This document shows, in pieces, positions 8,634 to 17,629 of a stretch of DNA of 64,000 nt (the first letter of the stretch is position 1; every line of letters starts with the position of its first letter). The stretch spans positions 61,001 to 125,000 of the forward strand of contig NZ_CP063779.1 in the NCBI RefSeq assembly GCF_021596945.1, read 5' to 3'. A program made the translations under genes and the position numbers. This DNA is from Mongoliitalea daihaiensis. Lineage in GTDB: Bacteria; Bacteroidota; Bacteroidia; Cytophagales; Cyclobacteriaceae. The notes beneath the pieces were generated by a model that was given only the letters and a program-made list of their open reading frames with translations, was not told the DNA's origin and made no database searches.

Positions 8634-10787
8634 ATGAAAGCTTACCAACTATTACTATTCCTACTTTTCTCTCAAGCTGCATGGGCACAGACGACCATCC
8701 GCGGAACAGTCCAAGACCAGCGAGGAGAAACCATCCCAGGCGTAAATATTTTCGTCAAAGGAACGTACGTAGGCACTAGCTCGGAACTGAATGGAAGTTA
8801 TGTGTTAGTTTTTGAGGAGTTAGGAGATTTTGTACTGGTATTTCAGGCTCTAGGGTTCAGAACTCAAGAAATACCAGTTCAACAAAGACAAGAACCACTA
8901 GAAATTTCCATCACCCTCAAAGAAGCCATCAATGAAATGACTGCAGTCACCATCACAGCGGGGGCTTTGGAAGCTTCGGATGAGAAAAGGGCAGTAGTGC
9001 TCCGCCCCTTGGATATCGTCACAGTTCCCGCCGCCATGGGGGATATCATCGGGGCATTTCAGACACTTCCGGGAACTGCCACTGTGGGTAATGATGGACG
9101 CTTATTTGTACGTGGTGGGGATGCCAGCGAAACGGCCATTTTCATCGATGGCCTTCAAGTGGGCAATGCTTTTGGCACCACTGCTAGCAATGTGCCTACA
9201 CGCACCCGCTTCAATCCCAACCTCTTCAAAGGATCTTTTTTCAGCACAGGGGGATACTCTGCCGAGTTTGGCAATGCCCTATCCTCTGCCCTCTCACTTA
9301 ATTCGGTGGATATGCCTCTGAGAAGTCAGGGGGATATCAGCATCATGGGAATAGGCGGGGGAATCAATCAAACCCTAGTAGGCACCAACAACAGCCTAAA
9401 TGCCGGGGCCAACTATACCAACCTAGGCCCCTATCAAAACATGGTCCGACAAAACTTCGATTGGGAACAAGCACCTGCGAGTTGGGATGCGGAAATTCTC
9501 GGTAGGCAAAAATTAGGGAGCAACACCCTGCTCAAAGCATATGCCCGCACCGAACGGGGCAGCATGAAAATCTGGCAAGCCCAACCCGGCATACCGCAGG
9601 AGCGCGGCATCCTATTAGGCGTAGACAACCGATATTCCTTTGCACAGGTGTCTGCTAAGCATACAGGAAAAAAAGACTGGAGTATGTACGGGGGGATGTC
9701 TTTCTCCACCAATAGCGACTTCCTTACGGTAGATCAATTAAGTATCCGCAATACGAACCGGGTTTTTCACGCCAAAGGAGTAGCCATCAAAGAGTTCTCT
9801 GATAGGTTTTCTTTAAAATCTGGACTGGAGCATTTCAGGTTTGAGTACAGGGAAGCCCTGCCTGATGAAGGATTGGAAAGAAGTTTTGAGGATCAACAAC
9901 TAGCGCTTTTCTCGGAAGCGGACCTGTACCTCAGCAATCGCCTGATTTTTCGGACAGGCCTACGAGCTGGCTACAGTGCGCTTGCCTCCCAAACATGGGT
10001 TGATCCTAGGGTATCCTTTGCTTATAAATTTGAGCACGAAGGCCAATTATCCTTAGCCGCGGGAAAATACAGCCAAATGCCCGTAGAAGAAATCCGGGTG
10101 AACCAACCTACCCTGCAAAATACCGAGGCTATCCACTACATTCTGAACTACTTTTTGACCAAAAATGGGCGGACCATCCGAGCGGAGAGTTTTTACAAAA
10201 ACTATGATGGACTCGTGACCTACGAGGGCCGAAGATTTGCTTACCAAGCTATTCAACAGCAAGGAGCTGGTTTTGCACGGGGATTTGACCTCTTCTTCCG
10301 GGACCAACAAACTTTTGAAAACACAGACTACTGGGTCACCTACAGCTTTGTAGACAGCAAACGGCAATTTTCCACATTCCAATCTCAGGTGCAACCAGGT
10401 TTTGCTCCTAAGCACTCGCTGGCTGTGGTTATCAAGCATTTCATTCCCGCTTTGAAATCTCAAGTAGGCACCTCTTGGAGCATGAATGATGGCTATACCT
10501 ATACAGACCCCAATCTTCCTGGGGAAATGAATAGCAAAACTCGGGGATTTCAAGACCTGAGTCTGAGTTGGAGTTACCTCCCCAAGCCGCATTTGATCAT
10601 CCATTTAGCTTGTTCCAATGTCCAAGGGAGAGATAATATTTTCGGATACAATTTCAGTCCAACACCAAATGAGGCTGGCCAATTTGATCAGCTCCCCATC
10701 AGACAAACAGCCCCTAGATTCCTATTTCTAGGCATATTTATCACCCTTAGTAAAGATAAATCAGCAAATCAATTAAATAACTTATAA
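8634..10787 (+). CDS. TonB-dependent outer-membrane receptor
   Basis: 717 residues. Signal peptide 1-18 (ending AWAQ), CarboxypepD_reg-like domain about 20-105 (RGTVQDQRGETIPGVNIFVKG), TonB plug about 120-230 (RPLDIVTVPAAMGDIIGAF, LFVRGGDASETAIFIDGL) and a beta-barrel to the C-terminus. The length is on the short side for the family. It opens an operon: the TPR protein gene starts 11 bp downstream, followed by a LytS-type kinase and a LytTR regulator, so its expression is probably controlled by that pair through the repeats upstream. The ligand is unknown. Confidence 0.9.
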   Translation: MKAYQLLLFLLFSQAAWAQTTIRGTVQDQRGETIPGVNIFVKGTYVGTSSELNGSYVLVFEELGDFVLVFQALGFRTQEIPVQQRQEPLEISITLKEAINEMTAVTITAGALEASDEKRAVVLRPLDIVTVPAAMGDIIGAFQTLPGTATVGNDGRLFVRGGDASETAIFIDGLQVGNAFGTTASNVPTRTRFNPNLFKGSFFSTGGYSAEFGNALSSALSLNSVDMPLRSQGDISIMGIGGGINQTLVGTNNSLNAGANYTNLGPYQNMVRQNFDWEQAPASWDAEILGRQKLGSNTLLKAYARTERGSMKIWQAQPGIPQERGILLGVDNRYSFAQVSAKHTGKKDWSMYGGMSFSTNSDFLTVDQLSIRNTNRVFHAKGVAIKEFSDRFSLKSGLEHFRFEYREALPDEGLERSFEDQQLALFSEADLYLSNRLIFRTGLRAGYSALASQTWVDPRVSFAYKFEHEGQLSLAAGKYSQMPVEEIRVNQPTLQNTEAIHYILNYFLTKNGRTIRAESFYKNYDGLVTYEGRRFAYQAIQQQGAGFARGFDLFFRDQQTFENTDYWVTYSFVDSKRQFSTFQSQVQPGFAPKHSLAVVIKHFIPALKSQVGTSWSMNDGYTYTDPNLPGEMNSKTRGFQDLSLSWSYLPKPHLIIHLACSNVQGRDNIFGYNFSPTPNEAGQFDQLPIRQTAPRFLFLGIFITLSKDKSANQLNNL

Positions 10788-10798
10788 TCTAAACACCT

Positions 10799-11467
10799 AT
10801 GAAAACGTACCTTTCCCTTTCCGCCATCCTCATGATCTTCACATGGAATCTAAGCTTTGGCAATCCCCTCAATGACGCATACCTACAAGCCATGTCCACC
10901 GAAATCTCCAAGCTCTACCAAGCAGCTTCCGTAGAAGAGTTACAGAAATCAGCCAATGCTTTTCAGCGAATTTCTACCATGAATCCTTCGGAATGGTTGC
11001 CTGACTACTATGCCGCGTGGGCATATGCCAACATGGGTTTCCGCAGCCAAGGAAGCGCACAGGACAAAGACAATTACTTTGCTCAAGCCAAGAAATTAGC
11101 CGATAAAGCGGCTCAAGTATCTCCCAATAACTCCGAAATCGTAGCCATGCAAGGATACATTACCATGGGAGAATTATCGGTAGACCCTGGCAGCCGTGGG
11201 CAGCATTTATCGCCTGTGGCCATGCAGACATTTGGCAAAGCAATCAATCTCAACCGCACGAACCCCCGTGCGATATTGCTGATGGCTCAGATGGAATATG
11301 GCATGGCTCAGTTTTTTGGACAAGGACCAGAAAAGGCCTGTGGGTTGATCCTTTCGAGCCTTGAATTATTCAAAAAAGAAGCAGCCACAGTGAAAAACAA
11401 CAGCATTGAGCCTCTATGGGGAGAAGACTATGCCAAAGGACTTTATCAAGAATTATGTGGAAACTGA
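10799..11467 (+). CDS. Exported TPR-like protein
   Basis: 222 residues with a signal peptide (cleavage about residue 21, after LSFGN). The remainder is alpha-helical with tetratricopeptide-like repeats (DYYAAWAYANMGFRSQG, AKKLADKAAQVSPNNSEIVAMQG, TFGKAINLNRTNPRAILLMAQ). It should be periplasmic and may assist the TonB receptor encoded 11 bp upstream. It is a family often seen next to outer-membrane transporters in Bacteroidota; the exact job is not known. Confidence 0.8.
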   Translation: MKTYLSLSAILMIFTWNLSFGNPLNDAYLQAMSTEISKLYQAASVEELQKSANAFQRISTMNPSEWLPDYYAAWAYANMGFRSQGSAQDKDNYFAQAKKLADKAAQVSPNNSEIVAMQGYITMGELSVDPGSRGQHLSPVAMQTFGKAINLNRTNPRAILLMAQMEYGMAQFFGQGPEKACGLILSSLELFKKEAATVKNNSIEPLWGEDYAKGLYQELCGN

Positions 11468-11506
11468 AAAAAACACTACCTTGATTAGTTGTAGCCCTGC
11501 ACGAAT

Positions 11507-12574
11507 ATGAATAAAAATTTCTTTGCCAACGCCACAATCTTCAATAGCTTCGGGAAGTTTATAGGTTTAAACTTCCTGATTGCTACTGTCTTGATGATCA
11601 TTCAATGTCCTTCGTGTTTCCTAAGCTGGGAAGGCCTTTGGAGTTTGAGATTTGACTACATCTTTTCATTTTTGATGTCAGCGTCCATCAGCTTGGGTGG
11701 TTTTAAAGTAGAGGAGTTCTATGACAAAAGAATATCCTGGATAGCAGCACCTGTAAAGCGCCTTTTACTCACCACAAGCACGTATTTGCTATACACATTC
11801 ATCATCAGCTTTGTGCTGATATCGGGATATGTGCTGACCACGGTCGAAGGAGTACATCTGGGAAATATGAATTGGTATCGCATACTGAACAGTACCCTGT
11901 CCACCATTGTCATCGCAGTCATCATCATTACAATTTTTATTGCTCGCTCCTGGCTGTATGAATGGAGGCACGCCGCATTAGAGGCAGAGCGGCTAAAAAC
12001 GGAAAGTATCTCCTCCCAGTTTCAATCCCTCAAAGACCAACTCAACCCACACTTTCTATTCAATTCCTTGAATGTACTTTCCAATTTGGTCTATGAAAGT
12101 CCCGATAAATCCGCTGCATTTATTCAGCAGTTGGCAAAAATCTATCGCTATGTACTCGATATTCAAGAGGAAGAGTTGGTGCTAGTAGCAAGAGAATTGG
12201 AATTTGCCAACAGTTTCTTAAGCCTCCAAAAAATCCGACTAGAAGCTAATTTCACCTACAAAATCGACATTCCGACTATTCCTCCAGCATACATCCCCCC
12301 ATTATCCTTGCAATTGTTGCTGGAAAATGCGTTGAAACACAACATTTCTTCCCAAGAACAGCCGTTGAATATTCACATTACCCTAGCAAACGACTCCTTG
12401 GTTATCAGCAATAACTTGCAACTGAAACACTCAGCGGACATCCGCTCAACAGGAATCGGTCTGCGTAATATTGAAAAACGCTATCAGCTCTTGAGCAATA
12501 AAAAGCCACAAATCATGCAGACAGCTAAGGAATTTACAGTCACCTTACCGCTGCTTCGAATATCCGCCTTATGA
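11507..12574 (+). CDS. Sensor histidine kinase, LytS/YehU family
   Basis: 355 residues. Four membrane segments in the first 150 residues (about 15-35, 48-65, 85-110, 125-147) are followed by a linker helix and the His_kinase domain: phosphoacceptor His in LNPHFLFNSLN (about residue 182), N-box LQLLLENALKHN and a G-box GIGLRNIEKRY. This is the short LytS-type kinase without periplasmic sensor domain. Its cognate regulator follows 88 bp later. The two belong to the operon that starts with the TonB receptor. Confidence 0.92.
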   Translation: MNKNFFANATIFNSFGKFIGLNFLIATVLMIIQCPSCFLSWEGLWSLRFDYIFSFLMSASISLGGFKVEEFYDKRISWIAAPVKRLLLTTSTYLLYTFIISFVLISGYVLTTVEGVHLGNMNWYRILNSTLSTIVIAVIIITIFIARSWLYEWRHAALEAERLKTESISSQFQSLKDQLNPHFLFNSLNVLSNLVYESPDKSAAFIQQLAKIYRYVLDIQEEELVLVARELEFANSFLSLQKIRLEANFTYKIDIPTIPPAYIPPLSLQLLLENALKHNISSQEQPLNIHITLANDSLVISNNLQLKHSADIRSTGIGLRNIEKRYQLLSNKKPQIMQTAKEFTVTLPLLRISAL

Positions 12575-12662
12575 AATCAAGCATGCTGAGGCCGTCAATC
12601 GCTGGAAAGACTATCAGCCATGCAAGATTCTATCTGACCATTAAAAATAAATTGATAGCTAG

Positions 12663-13415
12663 ATGAACATCCTTATTATAGAAGATGAAGCCCCTGCTGC
12701 CAAGCGACTGGAAAAACTCGTGTTGGAACTAGCCCCATTGGCGAGTATTCAAGGGCGTTTGGATACGATTAAACGTGCAGTGGCTTATTTACAGACACAA
12801 CCCCCAATAGACTTGGTCTTCTGTGACATTCAATTGGCCGATGGCTTGAGTTTTGAGATTTTCAAGCAAGTCTCCTTGGACTGCCCATTGATTTTTACCA
12901 CGGCATTTGATCAGTATGCCATACAAGCATTCAAAGTAAATGCCATTGACTACCTGCTCAAACCAATCGATCCACAAGAGTTAGCCACAGCTTTGGACAA
13001 ATACCATAAACTCCAACTGAAGCCCACCATGGACTTTTCACACCTGCAGCAGCTGATCCAACAATCTCAAAAGACTTATAAATCACGATTTATGGTGAAA
13101 GTTGGTGAAAAAATCAGTGCCATACAGCTTACGGATATCCAATACTTTTTCAGTGAAGAGCGCATCACATTTGCAGTTACATCCTCCGGCAAACGCTTTA
13201 TTTTGGATTATACCTTGGAGCAATTGGAAAACCAACTCAACCCAGATGACTTCTTTCGACTGAATAGAAAATATTTGGCAAGCATAGCATCAGTTGAGGA
13301 AATCATCAGCTATTCCAATAGCCGGTTAAAAATCAAACTCAAGGATTGTTCCGATCAGGATATTTTGGTCAGCAGGGAACGAGTGATGGAATTTAAAACC
13401 TGGCTGGATTCGTAA
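12663..13415 (+). CDS. LytTR-family response regulator
   Basis: 250 residues. Receiver domain 1-120 with IIEDEAPAAKRL, phosphoacceptor Asp about residue 54 (LVFCDIQLADG) and the conserved Lys in NAIDYLLKPID. DNA-binding LytTR domain about 145-245 (RFMVKVGEKISAIQ, DFFRLNRKYLASIASVEEI). It is expected to bind tandem direct repeats; three copies with a 21-bp step lie upstream of the operon at 8529-8581. Its stop codon is one base before the truncated channel gene downstream. Confidence 0.93.
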   Translation: MNILIIEDEAPAAKRLEKLVLELAPLASIQGRLDTIKRAVAYLQTQPPIDLVFCDIQLADGLSFEIFKQVSLDCPLIFTTAFDQYAIQAFKVNAIDYLLKPIDPQELATALDKYHKLQLKPTMDFSHLQQLIQQSQKTYKSRFMVKVGEKISAIQLTDIQYFFSEERITFAVTSSGKRFILDYTLEQLENQLNPDDFFRLNRKYLASIASVEEIISYSNSRLKIKLKDCSDQDILVSRERVMEFKTWLDS

Positions 13416-13416
13416 A

Positions 13417-13929
13417 TTGCTGATTTGGAACGAACATGTAGATTTCTCAAAAATTTACACGATAGAAGACACCAAACTGAGCATTCTCAACACAATATTC
13501 ATTGCATTGGTGATCTTTTATGTTTATCCACTGCGGTTTTTAACTCTTTTCCTAACCAATCTGATTTTCCAAACAGATATTGAAGTCAGTATTCAAGGTG
13601 AACAGGTTCCTTACTTGATGATTTATTATGGTTTTGTGGCTTTTGCTTTGTACTTCATTTTATTCCTTTTTTACCAAAGAGCTTATCAGATTAAGGAGCA
13701 TCTCCAATTAAACGCTTATGAAGTTTTTTTCACCCAATCACAAAAGCAACGGTTATTGATCATGTTTATCGTACCCTTGATTTCCATCATCATCACGGTA
13801 GCCCTTTTCAAATTTTCATTTGTCTGGGCCTCTTTTTTGGGAGGAGTAACCTACATTGCATACACACCTCTGATCCTGTGGTGGCACTCGAAATTCACCA
13901 AAGAAGCGAAGCAATTTTTAGAGGAATAA
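13417..13929 (+). pseudogene. TMEM175-like potassium channel, N-terminal half missing
   Basis: The frame starts with TTG at 13417, one base after the stop codon of the response regulator. The product (170 residues) begins LIWNEHVDFSKIYTIED and continues FYVYPLRFLTLFLTN, which I recognise as the middle of the TMEM175/DUF1211 channel family (the region after the second membrane helix), followed by two or three further helices and a C-terminal WWHSKF. The first helix with the diagnostic RxxxFSD filter motif is absent. The likely explanation is a deletion that fused the channel remnant to the end of the LytTR gene. Alternatively it is a translated short relative. The family call rests on recall of the consensus. 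Confidence 0.55.
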
Positions 13930-14079
13930 TTTCGTCAAATTACGTGTAAGATGTTTTTTTTAGCAAAAAAAGACCTTGGAATACTTTTAAAAAAATTTCG
14001 ATCCTAAATTTTTAATTTTTTAGGAAAAAATATTTTTTAGTCAAAATTAAAATCCTAGATTTCTGCAAAATTATACCAT

Positions 14080-14637
14080 ATGAAATCATCTTTACTTCTC
14101 TCAGTCCTTGCATTTGGACTTTTATTTACACTTGGGAATGTGTATGGCCAAGATGCTTACAATGCCAATCCTGAAAAAGCGCAAGTTTACTTTATGCGGG
14201 TAAACGGTACTGGTGCTTTGATCAACTTCAAATACTTTCATAATGATCAGTATTTAGGTAAGTTTTCAGGCCCCAATTACTTTGTCTATGAAGTTGATCC
14301 AGGAACTCATTTGTTTTGGGTAACTTCTGAGAATAGAGATTTTATTGAGGCTGAATTGGAAGCAGGTAAAACCTACTTTATTGAGGTGCGTCCAACCATT
14401 GGCGCTGTAAAAGCTGCTGTAAAAGTCCTCCCTATTGATCCATCAGATGAAAAGCGAATGAAGTTGGTCAATAAGATGATTGCCAAGAAAGCACCAGTCT
14501 CATTTGATCCAAACAAAGTGGAGGAGGATAAAAAAGAGATGGATTTTTATATCCAAAATGGCCTGGAAAAATACAACAGCGATAAAGCAAAGGGGAAGGC
14601 CATTGCTCAATTAAATCAATCACACGCAAAAAATTAA
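14080..14637 (+). CDS. Exported DUF2846-like protein
   Basis: 185 residues with a signal peptide (cleavage after NVYGQ, about residue 24). The mature part has the DUF2846-type strand pattern: KAQVYFMRVNGTG, YLGKFSGPNYFVYEVDPGTHLFWV and KTYFIEVRPTIGAVKAAVKV. DUF2846 proteins are small periplasmic beta-sandwiches of unknown role. The start is preceded by an AT-rich 150-bp gap with a near-consensus -7 box (TAGATTTC, 14056-14063). It is probably co-transcribed with the barrel protein 13 bp downstream. Confidence 0.78.
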   Translation: MKSSLLLSVLAFGLLFTLGNVYGQDAYNANPEKAQVYFMRVNGTGALINFKYFHNDQYLGKFSGPNYFVYEVDPGTHLFWVTSENRDFIEAELEAGKTYFIEVRPTIGAVKAAVKVLPIDPSDEKRMKLVNKMIAKKAPVSFDPNKVEEDKKEMDFYIQNGLEKYNSDKAKGKAIAQLNQSHAKN

Positions 14638-14650
14638 GCTGATCTTCACG

Positions 14651-15214
14651 ATGAAAAAATATATTTTAATGATTGCTTTGGGCATTTTCCTATTCCATGC
14701 ACAAGCATCCTTTGCTCAAAATGAAGTTCAAACTTCCAGTGAAAAATACGGCAGCTCCAAACAAGGTAGTACATCGGTAGGTGCTGGTATAGGGCTACTG
14801 TATGGAGGTTTCGGTTCCCGCTTAACCTATCATCCTGTTGACCAATTGGGGCTATTCCTTGGCCTAGGCTATAACGTTGTCAATTTAGGTTATAATGCAG
14901 GTTTTATGTACTCCTTTCCAAGTACGAAGCAAGCAGAGTTCTTTGTCACCGGAATGTATGGCTACAACGGTGTGATTCGCGTAACAGGAGTTGGAGGCTT
15001 TGAAGATAGTTACAATGGCGTAAGTGCCGGTGCAGGTGTGCGGTTGAACTCCAATCGTAAACGTGGGCAATACTGGGATTTTGGTTTGTTGGTACCTTTC
15101 AGGAGCAATGAATTTTCGGAAGATTACCGATTTGCTCAAAGCATTTCAGACATCCAAAACTTGCCTCCTGTTCTGTTTTTTGTGGGATTTCACATCCCAC
15201 TTAACTCGAATTAA
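14651..15214 (+). CDS. Small outer-membrane beta-barrel protein
   Basis: 187 residues with signal peptide 1-22 (ending ASFAQ). Alternating hydrophobic strands with glycine and aromatic residues (VGAGIGLLYGGFGSRLTY, LGLFLGLGYNVVNLGYNAGFMYSFP, FFVGFHIPLNSN at the C-terminus) indicate an eight-stranded OmpA/OmpW-like barrel. Function unknown. It follows the DUF2846 gene by 13 bp and likely shares its transcript. Confidence 0.75.
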   Translation: MKKYILMIALGIFLFHAQASFAQNEVQTSSEKYGSSKQGSTSVGAGIGLLYGGFGSRLTYHPVDQLGLFLGLGYNVVNLGYNAGFMYSFPSTKQAEFFVTGMYGYNGVIRVTGVGGFEDSYNGVSAGAGVRLNSNRKRGQYWDFGLLVPFRSNEFSEDYRFAQSISDIQNLPPVLFFVGFHIPLNSN

Positions 15215-15274
15215 AAAAAATTAAGACTTCGATTAACTTTTTTTAGGAAAGCTATTTTCATTATTCTGAGTGTT

Positions 15275-15457
15275 TTGATGAAATTTATCTTATTAACTAT
15301 TGAAAAGATGATAGCTCAACCAACGATTACCCAAGAACAAAAAATTAACCAAGTTTATAGCTATGGAATTCACCAAAGTTATAAACTTGGTTTTGAAAAG
15401 AGCCTAAAAGCCTGGAATAGCCTTCAAAAAAGAAGAAAGTCAGTCCAGGAGAAATAA
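15275..15457 (+). CDS. Possible small protein of 60 residues
   Basis: A short basic frame (MMKFILLTIEKMIAQ...) between the barrel gene and the convergent HEAT-repeat gene. No family is recognised. A 13-bp perfect inverted repeat (15347-15359 with 15380-15392) lies within it, which is more typical of a structured RNA or terminator than of coding sequence. I give it low weight. Confidence 0.25.
   Translation: MMKFILLTIEKMIAQPTITQEQKINQVYSYGIHQSYKLGFEKSLKAWNSLQKRRKSVQEK
15347..15392 (+). repeat. Inverted repeat, 13-bp arms, 20-nt loop
   Basis: Arms AACCAAGTTTATA and its exact complement. There is no U-tract after it, so it is not a typical terminator; it could be a hairpin in the 3' region of the barrel-protein transcript. 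Confidence 0.5.
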
Positions 15458-15459
15458 TG

Positions 15460-16278
15460 TTATTTCAGAAGGTTCAATGCCTCTTTGCGTACCTCCTCGC
15501 TAGGATCATTGATTGCAATACTGGATATAACCGACTGATTGGTCACTTTCCTTACTGCTTGCCTCCGAACATCGGCATTTCTATCTTGCAGTGCTACGGT
15601 AGCCAAGGTAGATTGGTTGGAGAGTTTTTGTACTGCTAATTTCCGTACTTCTTGATCTTTGTCCTGCAAAGCTGCTGTTGATATTACCGATTCATTGGAT
15701 AGTTTGCGCAATGCCATTTTGCGGATATCTGCATCTCGATCTTGGAGACAGACCGTAGCAAGCACTGACTCATTGGTAGTTAGTTCCACCGCCAATTTTC
15801 TCACATCATCATTGCGGTCATTCAAGGCTACTGAAGCCATGACGGATGCATCTGTGATTTTTCGTAAAGCGAGTTTCCGTACATCGGCATCTTTGTCATT
15901 GAGGGCAACCGAAGAGAGGGCTGATTCATTTTCCAAACGCTCGACTGCCATTTTTCGCACTTCATGATTTTTATCATTGAGTGCCACAGCTGCCAAGACA
16001 GCATCATTGGTCAGTCTTCTCAAGGCTGCCATGCGGACATTAGCATCGGTATCATGCAAGGCTACAGCCGCAAGTACAGATTGGTTAGTCACCTGGTCAA
16101 CAGCCATCAACCGTACTTCAGGGCTTTTATCATCCATGGCAACCTTAGATAATACGGCCTCATGGGCACCCATTGTCGCCTCTTCCGATGGATCAAAGGC
16201 ATAAATCTTCACCGGCTTGGCATTCATACACGAAGCCATCACCAAAACACACAAAATATAAATGGGTATATTTTTCAT
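15460..16278 (-). CDS. Lipoprotein made of 26-residue HEAT-type repeats
   Basis: 272 residues. Lipobox MASC (Cys 17) then about nine repeats with an exact 26-residue period, consensus DxDADVRKxAxxxxTNxSVLAxVALN (shown with gaps). The R-K and V-L positions are those of HEAT/PBS-lyase-like repeats. The product should be a membrane-anchored solenoid facing the periplasm that binds another protein. Repeats are very alike at the protein level, which suggests recent internal duplication. It lies just outside the left border of the defence island and is convergent to the gene cluster at 14-15.4 kb. Confidence 0.85.
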   Translation of the reverse strand: MKNIPIYILCVLVMASCMNAKPVKIYAFDPSEEATMGAHEAVLSKVAMDDKSPEVRLMAVDQVTNQSVLAAVALHDTDANVRMAALRRLTNDAVLAAVALNDKNHEVRKMAVERLENESALSSVALNDKDADVRKLALRKITDASVMASVALNDRNDDVRKLAVELTTNESVLATVCLQDRDADIRKMALRKLSNESVISTAALQDKDQEVRKLAVQKLSNQSTLATVALQDRNADVRRQAVRKVTNQSVISSIAINDPSEEVRKEALNLLK

Positions 16279-16538
16279 AAAACAAGTGTTAATACTAAAG
16301 AAATACTCATAATTGAAATAAACGCAAAGGTCATTCGGCGTGTTTCAATAGCCTCAAAAATTTTGGGTTTATGGGATAATTTAAAATCGGGTGCACCTAC
16401 ACCGCCAGGAATCAATTGGCCTACTGACTCTACGCTGGATTACCCAGTAGCTGGCTTGTAGGGGTACTTAGCTTGAATAATTGCTCCTGTGGTTTCGATA
16501 GCTATCGGGATGAGCGAGGGGTCTGGTTGCAGGGTGGC

Positions 16539-16616
16539 CCCGACGACTCGAAATGAAAAAAGCCAAGCTTTCGCTTGGCTTTTTGAATGCAGGGAAATTG
16601 GGATTCGAACCCTTGG
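16539..16616 (-). repeat. tRNA-Ser 3'-end/terminator relic, left border
   Basis: Read on the minus strand: a T-arm (GGGTTCGAATCCC, 16612-16600), then a terminator-like hairpin with stem GCCAAGC/GCTTGGC (16562-16579) and a block identical to 46485-46509. It matches the arrangement at the intact tRNA-Ser (46625-46690) but the acceptor stem is lost. Confidence 0.55.
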
Positions 16617-16719
16617 ATTAAGCCATTGACTGTCAATATTTTATTCCCCTATATATTTAGAGGTCTCGATTTTTCCCCAGGGATTTTTTTCGGAAAATTG
16701 TAATGAACGGTAAAAGTGA

Positions 16720-16739
16720 GGATTCGAACCCTTGGTACC
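16720..16739 (-). repeat. Second tRNA-Ser T-arm relic
   Basis: Twenty bases match the intact tRNA-Ser segment at 46671-46690 with only two differences. Together with the first relic 110 bp away this suggests two successive integration events at the left border. Confidence 0.5.
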
Positions 16740-16777
16740 AACAGTTATTTTTTAAATTCCATGAAGGAAAAACTTCT

Positions 16778-17629
16778 TTAGAATCTTTCCTTTACCCCGA
16801 CCAAAAAGGAATCCATTAAAGATAATGTATATTCTACAGGCTCGCTCAGCTTTACTGCCCAGTTTTTTGCAATGACTGAATCAAATCCTTGAGACAAATT
16901 ATCTTCCAGTACCATAAATATCCTGTCACGTACCTTTTCTGACTTCATTAAAATAGAAGAAGATTCTCTTCCTAATATCCTGGCTGCCACCAAACGCTGA
17001 CTCTTTTCCCCGTCTTCTCCTAAATTCTCAAGCAAATCAAAGTGGTTGTCCAAAATATAATCCCACATGATCATGTAATATTTCGATATGATTAAAAGAA
17101 TATCTCCCAGATCATTTTCTCTTTCCTCAGGTCTATCGGACCATGCAATTAATTTCAAAATAATAAGCCCATGTAAGGTTGGAATATTCACCAAAACATC
17201 ATCAATATGGACATATGTTGGCTCGGACATTACTTCAGTTAATCCAAGCACATGAAGGTCTGTATGTCGTTGATTAAAGTCAGCAGTATAATTCTCCTCA
17301 ATTTGACCAAAAGGTAAAATATCTACAACAACGTCAAATCCGTTATGCAGGAAAGTCCATGGAGCAGAAACCTTAGTAAATCCTTTCTCTTCCAATTCTT
17401 TAGTGAACGCTTCATAATCAGACTTTGAGCTAATCATGATTGCAAAATCAATATCTTTTGTACCACGAGCAGGCTTTACCCCGTCTTTAAGAAGTTCTAA
17501 TGCTATTGCAGTTGCACCAATCAAGTAATAGGGAATTCCCCTTTTCTTGAATGTGTCGTCCAGCAAGTCAAATACTTCTTTAAAATAGGTGATACCAAGT
17601 TCTTTATAACTCTTTGATGTATCTGTCAT
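16778..17629 (-). CDS. abiEii: AbiEii-type nucleotidyltransferase toxin
   Basis: 283 residues with the nucleotidyltransferase core of type IV toxins: YLIGATAIALELL (about 34-46), RGTKDIDFAIMI with the paired metal-binding Asp residues (about 52-63) and a third Asp in VVVDILPFG (about 103-111). AbiEii toxins transfer nucleotides to tRNA acceptor ends and stop growth after infection. It overlaps the upstream antitoxin gene by 26 bp, the usual AbiE order (antitoxin first). The pair forms the left end of the island. Confidence 0.85.
   Translation of the reverse strand: MTDTSKSYKELGITYFKEVFDLLDDTFKKRGIPYYLIGATAIALELLKDGVKPARGTKDIDFAIMISSKSDYEAFTKELEEKGFTKVSAPWTFLHNGFDVVVDILPFGQIEENYTADFNQRHTDLHVLGLTEVMSEPTYVHIDDVLVNIPTLHGLIILKLIAWSDRPEERENDLGDILLIISKYYMIMWDYILDNHFDLLENLGEDGEKSQRLVAARILGRESSSILMKSEKVRDRIFMVLEDNLSQGFDSVIAKNWAVKLSEPVEYTLSLMDSFLVGVKERF

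Larger units (their letters stand above)
16279..16777. other. Non-coding left border of the defence island
   Basis: 499 bp without a credible gene. It contains a terminator-like hairpin (16557-16585), two tRNA-Ser T-arm relics (16600-16616 and 16720-16739) and a widespread intergenic word (GATAGCTATCGGGAT, 16498-16512). The remainder is unremarkable. Confidence 0.6.

Noticed and set aside
10053..10604. 183-codon antisense ORF in the TonB receptor
   Set aside because: Shadow frame of a clear receptor gene.
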